From an uncultured Amaricoccus sp. (GTDB lineage Bacteria > Pseudomonadota > Alphaproteobacteria > Rhodobacterales > Rhodobacteraceae), in assembly GCF_937891315.1 (NCBI RefSeq), contig NZ_CALAGI010000080.1, positions 1 through 6,184 on the forward strand: a stretch of DNA of 6,184 nt, in the 5' to 3' direction. This document shows positions 1 through 6,144 of this stretch, in pieces. The notes under the pieces are model-generated. The model searched no databases. It saw nothing but the letters and a program-made list of their open reading frames with translations, and was not told the origin of the DNA. Position numbers and translations under genes: made by a program. Numbering within the stretch: the stretch's first letter is position 1; each line of letters opens with the position of its first letter.

Positions 1-1766
1 CGGCGCTGCTCGGCGGCGACAGCTTCGAGTTCGGCACCACCGCGCTGATGATGCTGAAATGCGTGATGGCGAAAAACTGCAACATCAAGTGCCCGGCCGG
101 CCTGACCACCAACCCGGAGGTGTTCGACGGCGACCCCCGGGCGCTGGCGCAATACCTCCTGAACATCGCCCACGAGGTGCGCGAGATTCTGGCCTCGCTC
201 GGCCTGCGGTCGCTGCGCGAGGCGCGGGGACGGGCTGACCTGCTGCATCTGGTGCATCACCCCGCGGCCGTGGGCCAGCTCGACCTCCGGGCGATGCTGA
301 CCGAGGTCGAGGAGATCGTCATCGACGATCCGGTCTATATGGAGCGTGACTTCGCGGTGGACGACGCGTTCCTCGACCTGCTGCGCCCGGCGCTGATCGA
401 CGGGCGGGCTGATCACGTCGACCTCGGCGGCAATCTCCATCTCGGCAACCGCATGAAGTCGGTGGGCGGACAGCTCGCCGTCGATATCGAGCGGATGCTG
501 AACCACGAGCTGCGCGGCGCCGACCTGCCGATGACACTGACCGACGACCGCGGCCGCCGCTTCCTGCGGCCGGGATCGGTGCGCATCGCGACGCAAGGCT
601 CCGCCGGCCAGTCCTACGGCGCCTTCTGCAACGACGGCATGGTGATGGTCCATACCGGCACCTGCAACGACGGCGTCGGCAAGTCGGCCTGCGGCGGCGA
701 GATCGTCATCCGCTCGCCCGGCGGCGGCTCGGACGAGCCGGGCGGCAATGTGCTGATCGGCAACTTCGCCCTGTTCGGTGCGACCGGCGGCCGGACCTTC
801 GTCGAGGGTCAGGCCGGGGACCGTTTCGCCGTGCGGAACTCCGGTGCCACGGCGGTGGTCGAGGGCGTGGGCGATTTCTGCGTCGAATACATGACCAACG
901 GCGCCGTCCTGAACCTCGGCGCCTTCGGCAAGGGCTTCGCCAACGGCATGTCGGGGGGCTTTGCCTATCAATACGACCCCTATGGCGACCTCGCGCACCG
1001 GGCGAGCCACGATTCGGTGAAGCTCGGCCATCTGGGCGATGGCGACGCGGAGGCGCTGATCCACGGGGACGCCGTGCGCCAGTTGCTCGAATGGCACCTG
1101 GCGGCGACGAATTCGCGCAAGGCGGAATGGCTGCTCGCCAACTGGGAGGCGGAGTCGGGGCATTTCACCTATGCGCTGCCCCGCGCGCTCCTGCTCTATC
1201 AGGATGCCGACACCATCCTGGCGACCAAGCCGCGCAAGGAACTGCTGGAGGAACTCGCCTCGGCCCTCGCCGCGCACCAGGTCCGCAAGCTCAAGCGCGC
1301 CTGGCGCTCGGGCGCCCCGGTGCTGAGTGGCCGCGCCCCCGGCCATGCCGACGCCCCGCCCGAGGAGATGTACCAGTTGCTCAATAACTGGACCGTGCTC
1401 GACACGGCGCAGGAATTGGCGCGGACGCGGCTCAAGGCCGGTTCCGCCAACGAACCGGCGGTGATGAAGGCCGCGCGGAACCTGATCCTGACCGAGGATT
1501 TCGCGCTGATGGCGCGGCTGCTGCGCCATGCGCGCGAGGCGATCGGCGGCTATTCCGACCCGGAACTGGCGGTGATGATCTCGAACAAGCGCATCGGCGA
1601 CTACAAGGAGGCGCTGGCGCTGCGCAACATCCTCTCCATGGACAGCCCGGGCACCTATGGCTGGATCCTGCACCACGACCGCCGCAACCGCGAGGCCATC
1701 GGGCATATCCCCTCGTTCGAGGAGCTGTTCGCCCGCGAGTCGCTCGCCGAAGCGGCGCGGGGCTGA
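1..1766 (+). CDS. Glutamate synthase (GOGAT) large-subunit-like protein, C-terminal part (5' end outside window)
   Basis: The reading frame enters at base 3 and gives 587 visible residues; the true start lies upstream. The first 60 or so residues match the end of the FMN-binding synthase domain, with cysteines at visible residues 20, 26 and 30 (CVMAKNCNIKCP) in the place of the [3Fe-4S] ligands of GltB. A GXGXG beta-helix domain follows at about 195-325, shown by GSAGQS (from 199), GNFALFGATGG, RFAVRNSGATAVVEGVGD and NGMSGG (from 315). GOGAT moves the amide nitrogen of glutamine to 2-oxoglutarate in the cytoplasm. Two features are atypical. The second cysteine gap is one residue shorter than the usual C-x5-C-x4-C. 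After FTYALPR (388-394), near where GltB normally ends, about 190 further residues of unknown function continue. The glutaminase domain and FMN site lie outside the window, so activity is not shown. The next gene is a diflavin reductase rather than gltD. The family call is secure; calling it gltB proper is not. Confidence 0.9.
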   Translation, partial: ALLGGDSFEFGTTALMMLKCVMAKNCNIKCPAGLTTNPEVFDGDPRALAQYLLNIAHEVREILASLGLRSLREARGRADLLHLVHHPAAVGQLDLRAMLTEVEEIVIDDPVYMERDFAVDDAFLDLLRPALIDGRADHVDLGGNLHLGNRMKSVGGQLAVDIERMLNHELRGADLPMTLTDDRGRRFLRPGSVRIATQGSAGQSYGAFCNDGMVMVHTGTCNDGVGKSACGGEIVIRSPGGGSDEPGGNVLIGNFALFGATGGRTFVEGQAGDRFAVRNSGATAVVEGVGDFCVEYMTNGAVLNLGAFGKGFANGMSGGFAYQYDPYGDLAHRASHDSVKLGHLGDGDAEALIHGDAVRQLLEWHLAATNSRKAEWLLANWEAESGHFTYALPRALLLYQDADTILATKPRKELLEELASALAAHQVRKLKRAWRSGAPVLSGRAPGHADAPPEEMYQLLNNWTVLDTAQELARTRLKAGSANEPAVMKAARNLILTEDFALMARLLRHAREAIGGYSDPELAVMISNKRIGDYKEALALRNILSMDSPGTYGWILHHDRRNREAIGHIPSFEELFARESLAEAARG

Positions 1767-1769
1767 GCC

Positions 1770-3497
1770 ATGAACATCCCCTTCATCCCCGAGGACGCGC
1801 CCTTCTCCGGCGACCAGCGCGTCTGGCTGTCGGGCTTCATCACCGGTCTGCGCTCGCGCGCCGTGCTGGTGGCGGTGCCCGCCGAGACCGGGCCGGCGAC
1901 GGTCCTCAACATCCTCTACGGCAGCCAGACCGGCAATGCCGAGGCCGTGACGGAGGCGGCCGTTCGCACGGCGCAGGGCATGGGCTTCGACGCCCGCGCG
2001 CAGGCGCTCGACGATGTGAGCATGGAGGCGCTGGCCGCCATGCGCCGGATCATCGTCGTCTGCTCGACCTATGGCGAGGGCGAGATGCCCGACAACGCCC
2101 AGCTGTTCTGGGAGGCGCTGGCGGCCCCGACCGCGCCGCGGCTGGAATCGGCGCAATTCGGCGTGCTGGCGCTCGGCGACACCGGCTATGACGGTTTCTG
2201 TCAGGCGGGCAAGCTGATCGACCTGCGGCTTGAGCAACTTGGTGCCCGGCGGCTGACCCCGCGCATCGATTGCGACGTGGACTATGACGAGCCGGCCGCC
2301 GCCTGGGTCGCCGCGACACTGCCGCTCGCCTCGGAAAAGGGCGCGGCCACCGTCCGGGCCCCGGCGGCGACCGCCCCGGCGAAGACCGGCTGGAGCCGCA
2401 AGAACCCCTACCCGGCCGCGCTCGCCACCAACCGGCTGCTGTCGGGCGCGCGGTCGGCCAAGGAGATCCGCCATTTCGAGTTCGAGCTCGGCGACAGCGG
2501 CCTCGCCTACGAGGCCGGCGACGCGCTCGGCGTGATCCCGGTGAACGATCCGCTCCTGGTGGAGGCGGTGCTCGCCCGTCTCGGCGCCGGGCCGGAGACG
2601 GCGGTGGCGGGCACGGACCGGCCGCTCGGGACGCTGCTGATGGAGGCCTGCGAGATTTCCACCCCGCCGCGCGAACTGATCGCCGCGGTCGAGGCGCGCG
2701 CGGGCGACGAGGAGCTGAGCCGGCTGCTCGGCGACGGCGACCGCGAGGCGCTGGCGACCTGGCTCTGGGGTCGGGACACGCTCGATCTGCTGCGGCTCCT
2801 GCCCGCGGGCGCGCTGGACGCGGAGGCGTTCGTCGGGTTGCTGAAGCCCCTGCAGCACCGGGCCTATTCGATCTCGTCGAGCCCGAAGGCCCATCCCGGC
2901 GAGGTGCATCTGACCGTCGCCGCCGTGCGCTACGCCGCCGGCGGACGAGAGCGGGGCGGGGTCTGCTCGACCTTCCTCGCCGAGCGCGCGGCCGGGGGGG
3001 CGGGGATTTTCGTGTCGCCGAACAAGAGCTTCCGCGTGCCGACCGATGACGCGGCGCCGATGATCATGGTCGGTCCGGGCACCGGGATCGCGCCGTTCCG
3101 CGCCTTTCTCGAGGAACGCCGGGCCCGGGGCGCCGCGGGGCGCAACTGGCTGTTCTTCGGAGATCAGCATCGCGAGACCGATTTCATCTATGACGACGAG
3201 CTCGGCGAGATGAGCGCCTCGGGCCTGCTTACCCGGCTCGACCTCGCCTTCTCGCGCGACCAGGACGAGAAGGTCTATGTGCAGACCCGGATGCGCGAGA
3301 ACGGCAAAGCGCTCCATGCCTGGCTGGAGGAAGGCGGGCATTTCTACGTCTGCGGCGACGCGTCTCGCATGGCCAGGGACGTGGACCAGGCGCTGCACGA
3401 GATCATTGCCACCCATGGCGCCATGTCGCCCGAGGCCGCGACCGAACATGTCAACGGCCTGAAGCGCGAGAAGCGCTACCTGCGCGACGTCTACTGA
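1770..3497 (+). CDS. CysJ-type NADPH diflavin reductase (sulfite reductase flavoprotein alpha-like)
   Basis: This 575-residue protein (E. coli CysJ has 599) is predicted to pass electrons from NADPH through FAD and FMN to a partner. A short N-terminal segment (IPEDAPFSGDQRVWLSGF) resembles that of CysJ relatives. The flavodoxin domain covers about 45-190: phosphate loop YGSQTGNAE at 50-58, STYGEGEMPD at 99-108, LALGDTGYDGF at 133-143. A Pro/Ala linker leads to the FAD domain with RAYS at 364-367 and GGVCST at 396-401. The NADPH domain has GPGTGIAPFR at 435-444, FFGDQHR at 462-468 and YVCGD at 526-530. The C terminus, YLRDVY, ends in an aromatic residue as in CysJ. The ATG lies 3 bases after the upstream stop with only a weak G-rich stretch before it, suggesting translational coupling. 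The next Met is residue 71, inside the flavodoxin fold, so this start is sound. No hemoprotein (cysI) is adjacent, so sulfite is not a supported substrate; the GOGAT-like or HemS-like neighbour is the likelier electron acceptor (inference). Confidence 0.93.
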   Translation: MNIPFIPEDAPFSGDQRVWLSGFITGLRSRAVLVAVPAETGPATVLNILYGSQTGNAEAVTEAAVRTAQGMGFDARAQALDDVSMEALAAMRRIIVVCSTYGEGEMPDNAQLFWEALAAPTAPRLESAQFGVLALGDTGYDGFCQAGKLIDLRLEQLGARRLTPRIDCDVDYDEPAAAWVAATLPLASEKGAATVRAPAATAPAKTGWSRKNPYPAALATNRLLSGARSAKEIRHFEFELGDSGLAYEAGDALGVIPVNDPLLVEAVLARLGAGPETAVAGTDRPLGTLLMEACEISTPPRELIAAVEARAGDEELSRLLGDGDREALATWLWGRDTLDLLRLLPAGALDAEAFVGLLKPLQHRAYSISSSPKAHPGEVHLTVAAVRYAAGGRERGGVCSTFLAERAAGGAGIFVSPNKSFRVPTDDAAPMIMVGPGTGIAPFRAFLEERRARGAAGRNWLFFGDQHRETDFIYDDELGEMSASGLLTRLDLAFSRDQDEKVYVQTRMRENGKALHAWLEEGGHFYVCGDASRMARDVDQALHEIIATHGAMSPEAATEHVNGLKREKRYLRDVY

Positions 3498-3516
3498 CCG
3501 CGGGCGGCCCTCCGAT

Positions 3517-3521
3517 GGAGG
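3517..3521 (+). promoter_or_regulatory. Ribosome binding site deciding the HemS-like start
   Basis: GGAGG lies 5 bases before the ATG at 3527. An in-frame ATG at 3515 overlaps this motif and has no Shine-Dalgarno sequence of its own, so 3527 is the better start. Confidence 0.7.
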
Positions 3522-3526
3522 CGATC

Positions 3527-4570
3527 ATGGAGCATCTGGCGAGCGGGGGACCAGGATTGGCCCGCGCCCGTGGCGCGGGTGACGCGCCGCCGCCGCGCGA
3601 CATCGGGGCGTTGGTCGCCACGCACCCCGGGGCGCGGTTCCTGGACATGGACACCCACACGTTGGCGCTGATCCTGCCGCAGTTCGAGGCGGCGACCGCT
3701 ACCACCGCGGGCCCCGCCACATTGTTGTCGGAGCGCGGCGGCTACGCGAAGCCGCGCATGGCAGGCGAGCGCCTCGCGTCGCCGCCCGGCCGGATCGCGC
3801 TGCGGCTCGTCGCGGGGCGAGGCGAGCACATCGCCTATACCGCCGCGGATCCAGGCCGGCGCGAACCGGCCGCGCTGCATCTCTTCGACCGAGGCGGCCG
3901 GCTCACGCATCGTACCCAGATCGCGACCCCCGGCGACCTTCTGACATTGGCCGCGCTCCTCGCCGAGATCCCGACATTGGCGCCATCGCTCCCGGCGCCG
4001 GATGTCGTCGCGCCCGCCGCGCGGCCGACGCCCTACCTGCCGGCGATCCGGCACGCGCGCGAAACCTGGGCCACCGCCGAACTGGTCCGCCACATCGACG
4101 ATCTCGTCCTGGATGGCGGCCAGGCGCGGCGGACCTGCCTCCCGCATGTCGGCGCCGCGGCCGCGCGCCGCGTCGATCCGCTGGTGATCGGCCATCTGCT
4201 GCGCGAGGTCGCCCAGCGCCGGCTGCCGTTCCGTCACGTCGCTGTCCGGGCCGGCTGCGTGCAGACGCGGGAAGGCGCGCTCGACACGCTGCGTCCGGAG
4301 GGGGATCTCTTGCTCATGCGTTCGGGCACCGCCCTTATGGCGCTCGATCTTGGATGTATCATGGACGCATGGGTCACCTGCCTTGGTCCGGCCGGACGCC
4401 GTTCGCGCGCACTCGAACTCTATGCCTCCGATGGAACCTGCGCGGCCGCGTTCCTGCCACCCACGCAGGCTCCGGCGGCACAGACCGCCTGGGACCGCCT
4501 CCTCGCCTCCCTGCCCGCCTTCTCCGCGAGCAGCATCCGCGAGCGCGACAATCTGGTCCTCGCCGAGTAG
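3527..4570 (+). CDS. HemS/HmuS-family hemin-degrading or heme-trafficking factor, diverged
   Basis: This 347-residue protein (an alternative ATG at 3515 would add 4) has the length and two-half layout of the HemS/ChuS/HmuS family, cytoplasmic proteins that bind imported heme and in some members degrade it. The first half carries AALHLFDRGGRLTH (about 115-128), matching the family's LQFFDxxGxAVHK strand. The second half carries GCVQ (243-246), matching GNRGCIQIHxGPV, then IMDAWV, and ALELYASDG (295-303), matching the SLELFDxDG strand. By eye, His189 in VRHIDDL falls where family members place the proximal heme ligand (about residue 193 in ChuS/ShuS). Conserved features such as HWxHAF in the first half are degraded, so the protein is a distant member. 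The 29-base gap after the diflavin reductase gene suggests cotranscription. CPR-type diflavin reductases can drive ChuS-type heme breakdown in vitro, so the neighbour could be its reductase (inference). Base composition is slightly less biased than in the two genes upstream. Confidence 0.72.
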   Translation: MEHLASGGPGLARARGAGDAPPPRDIGALVATHPGARFLDMDTHTLALILPQFEAATATTAGPATLLSERGGYAKPRMAGERLASPPGRIALRLVAGRGEHIAYTAADPGRREPAALHLFDRGGRLTHRTQIATPGDLLTLAALLAEIPTLAPSLPAPDVVAPAARPTPYLPAIRHARETWATAELVRHIDDLVLDGGQARRTCLPHVGAAAARRVDPLVIGHLLREVAQRRLPFRHVAVRAGCVQTREGALDTLRPEGDLLLMRSGTALMALDLGCIMDAWVTCLGPAGRRSRALELYASDGTCAAAFLPPTQAPAAQTAWDRLLASLPAFSASSIRERDNLVLAE

Positions 4571-4911
4571 AACGAGCGCGACCGGGCGGCGCGGACGCTC
4601 TCGGAGGCTGTCTGGAAATTCGGCGGCGGAGGCCCGGCGGGGGATTTTCGTGCCCCCGGTGCCTCGGTCATGCACGGCATTCCAAAGGCGGCAGTCGATG
4701 CATGGTCCGACGAGGCGACCAATCCGCGGGCCGACAAACTCACCCGGATCAGGGCGAGCTTGTCGTCGAGGGGGCCGAGGCGGAACAAATCGCGAAGCAA
4801 AAGGCTACGCTTGAGACACGCAAGAGGGGTTTGGTGCGCGGGTGGTGCGCGGGCGTACCGCTCGAGGCGAGTGCCGGTGACCAGAAAAATCTAACGTTTA
4901 CAATTGGTTGA
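4571..4911 (+). other. Gene-poor interval between the HemS-like gene and the tRNA fragment
   Basis: I see no convincing gene here. Several frames on both strands stay open, as expected at this GC content, and none shows a recognisable domain or a good ribosome binding site. The HemS-like frame itself stays open for 107 codons beyond its TAG, ending in TAA at 4892-4894. A G-run/C-run inverted repeat near 4636-4662 has no T-tract after it and is not a persuasive terminator. The last 30 bases (about 4883-4911) are distinctly AT-rich; on the minus strand they include a T5 run (4885-4889) just past the tRNA 3' end, perhaps the remains of the tRNA terminator. Confidence 0.5.
4833..4853 (+). repeat. 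Short tandem direct repeat, 10-base unit
   Basis: GGTGCGCGGG occurs twice, at 4833-4842 and 4844-4853, separated by one T. It lies in the gene-poor interval about 60 bases before the tRNA fragment. No function can be assigned. Confidence 0.6.
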
Positions 4912-4958
4912 TGGTGCTGCGAGAGAGGATTGAACTCTCGACCTCACCCTTACCAAGG
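4912..4958 (-). tRNA. 3' half of tRNA-Thr(GGU), truncated; probable integrase attachment site
   Basis: Read on the minus strand from 4958 to 4912, the sequence parses as the 3' part of a tRNA. It gives two stem bases CC, anticodon loop TTGGTAA (anticodon GGT at 4954-4952), 3' anticodon stem GGGTG, variable loop AGGTC, T-stem GAGAG/CTCTC around TTCAATC, 3' acceptor strand TCGCAGC, discriminator A and an encoded CCA. A full gene should continue 5' with stem CACCC, but the sequence upstream reads CCGCC, leaving two mismatches in the anticodon stem. No D-arm or 5' acceptor strand (GCTGCGA expected) follows. It is therefore a fragment, not a working tRNA gene. Breakage at the anticodon stem-loop beside an integrase gene is the classic mark of tyrosine-recombinase integration into a tRNA gene. 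Confidence 0.82.
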
Positions 4959-4980
4959 CGGCGCGTTGTCTCTTTTGTAG

Positions 4981-5045
4981 TATTTCCGCATGACAAATCC
5001 GTGCGAATTCAATGCAGGCGTTTCCAGGCAGAAGTCGCGGAAATA
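4981..5045. repeat. 9-base perfect inverted repeat in the int-att spacer
   Basis: TATTTCCGC at 4981-4989 is the exact reverse complement of GCGGAAATA at 5037-5045, with 47 bases between. It lies in the non-coding spacer between the tRNA fragment and the integrase stop codon. The loop is too long for a typical terminator; integrase or accessory-factor binding sites are possible but unproven. Confidence 0.45.
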
Positions 5046-5095
5046 GTGCCAGATGCGCAACTCGCGCACGGCCTGAACAGCGACAAATGCGCGCC
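4992..5095 (+). repeat. Imperfect direct repeat, candidate integrase arm-type sites
   Basis: GACAAATCCGTGCG at 4992-5005 and GACAAATGCGCGCC at 5082-5095 agree at 11 of 14 positions, including a run of seven, and are 90 bases apart in the same orientation. They bracket most of the spacer between the attachment fragment and the integrase gene. Tyrosine integrases with an N-terminal arm-binding domain use repeated sites placed like this; assignment here is by position only. Confidence 0.4.
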
Positions 5096-5096
5096 C

Positions 5097-6134
5097 CTAT
5101 ACACGACGACGACGCACCGTCGCCAGAAGCTCGTCGCTCGAATGGTGGCGATAAACCGACAGGATCGTCTTGATGTCCGTCGCCGTCGCCGCGCTCACAT
5201 CCTCGGGTCGCGCGCCGCCCCGAAGCTGCAGCGTGATCGCGCTGTGCTTGAGGACATGCGGCGTCACCCAGCCATAGCCGATCTCCGACATGAACCGCTC
5301 GAAATCACCCGGCGCGGTCCGGTCCAGCACATGCGCCCGCCCCGCCTGCTTGAACAGCTCCTCCAGGATCGAGCGCATCGCCGGCGTCATCACCGCCACC
5401 GGCCGGCGCTTGCGGGACAACCGCGCGCCCGGCACATTGAAATCGACCATCCCGCTCAGGAACGACACCTGCGCGCCGAACCGCAAGTCCATCATCGCCC
5501 CGAGCCGCACCCCGTAGCTCAGCCCCGCCTCGATGATGAACCGCACGCTCAGCGACGCCTCGGGCGCTCTGGCGAGCACGGCCCGCTCGTCGGCCTCGGT
5601 CAGCCACAAGTCGCGACGCTGCCCAGCCGCGGGCTTGTCGAAGGCAAAGGTCGGGCGCCCGCCGATCATGCCCTTGCGCGAGCAGAAGTTGAGCATCGCC
5701 TGCAGGCCCGTCACCTCGCGCCGGATCGTCGATGGCGCGGCCTTGAACCCCTTCTTGCCATAGAGCCCCTTCGACCGGGCCCTGGCATAGGCGTCAACAT
5801 CGTCCTGCGTAACCGCGTCGGCCAGCATGCGCCCCATCCCTCGGCGAACGGGTCGCAGCACGAAATCGTCGGTGACGTCGTTGCCCCGCGGCAAACTCCA
5901 TTCGCGCAGGTAGTAGGCGCTGCAATCATCGACCGTCGCCCTGCCCACCATTTCAACAGGCGCTTGCGCCCGGGAGATCATGAAGCGGCCAAGGACCAGC
6001 TCCGCCTCGGTTCGATCCGCCGTGCGCGTGCTGCGCCGCATCGACCGCCACTGACCGCCGCGCTTCTCCGACCATCGGATTTCCCAGAAGCCTTGACCGT
6101 TCGGGCTATCGGAAAGAACCGGGGTCGTGCGCAT
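5097..6134 (-). CDS. Tyrosine recombinase / phage-type site-specific integrase
   Basis: This 345-residue integrase would catalyse excision and integration of the adjoining element. The N-terminal 50 or so residues (GQGFWEIRWSEKRGG...) look like an arm-type DNA-binding beta sheet. A helical core-binding domain follows at about 65-160, and the catalytic domain starts at about 175. Catalytic candidates are Arg210 in YGVRLGAMMDLRF, Lys242 in SRKRRP, His293 and Lys296 in TPHVLKHSAIT (Lys where HxxR normally has Arg), and the nucleophile Tyr328 in VYRHHS. The usual LGH histidine nine residues before the tyrosine is Thr319. I chose ATG at 6134, preceded by GAGG with a 6-base spacer; a TTG at 6146 overlaps that ribosome site and is unlikely. 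The stop lies 138 bases from the tRNA-Thr fragment, its probable target. The gene is complete, with no frameshift. The long plus-strand frame opposite it is a shadow. Confidence 0.92.
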   Translation of the reverse strand: MRTTPVLSDSPNGQGFWEIRWSEKRGGQWRSMRRSTRTADRTEAELVLGRFMISRAQAPVEMVGRATVDDCSAYYLREWSLPRGNDVTDDFVLRPVRRGMGRMLADAVTQDDVDAYARARSKGLYGKKGFKAAPSTIRREVTGLQAMLNFCSRKGMIGGRPTFAFDKPAAGQRRDLWLTEADERAVLARAPEASLSVRFIIEAGLSYGVRLGAMMDLRFGAQVSFLSGMVDFNVPGARLSRKRRPVAVMTPAMRSILEELFKQAGRAHVLDRTAPGDFERFMSEIGYGWVTPHVLKHSAITLQLRGGARPEDVSAATATDIKTILSVYRHHSSDELLATVRRRRV

Positions 6135-6140
6135 GGCCTG

Positions 6141-6144
6141 CCTC
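6141..6144 (-). promoter_or_regulatory. Ribosome binding site of the integrase gene
   Basis: On the minus strand GAGG stands 6 bases before the ATG at 6134. It supports that start over the in-frame TTG at 6146, which overlaps it. Confidence 0.6.

Noticed and set aside
1770..3497. Calling this gene cysJ of an assimilatory sulfite reductase
   Set aside because: The domain order fits, but there is no cysI or other sulfate assimilation gene in view and the neighbours are GOGAT-like and HemS-like. The acceptor is therefore left open.
4636..4662. GGGGG/CCCCC inverted repeat as a terminator for the operon
   Set aside because: The stem is about 6 bp with a 9-base loop, lies 65 bases past the stop and has no T-run after it.
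3491..4675. 394-codon open frame on the minus strand, opposite the HemS-like gene
   Set aside because: Its product is Arg/Gly-rich low-complexity sequence with no recognisable domain, and the plus strand carries clear HemS-family strands and a good ribosome site. It is a GC-driven shadow.
4420..4800. 126-codon minus-strand open frame with a somewhat protein-like first 40 residues
   Set aside because: The remainder is low-complexity and overlaps the HemS-like coding end. No family is recognised and there is no ribosome site, so it cannot be supported from sequence alone.
4354..4911. 185-codon plus-strand open frame overlapping the end of the HemS-like gene
   Set aside because: It is mostly out of frame with a supported gene, has no ribosome site and no recognisable domain, and competes with other open frames on both strands.
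4912..4958. A complete, functional tRNA-Thr gene
   Set aside because: No D-arm, no 5' acceptor strand and a broken 5' anticodon stem; only the 3' half is present.
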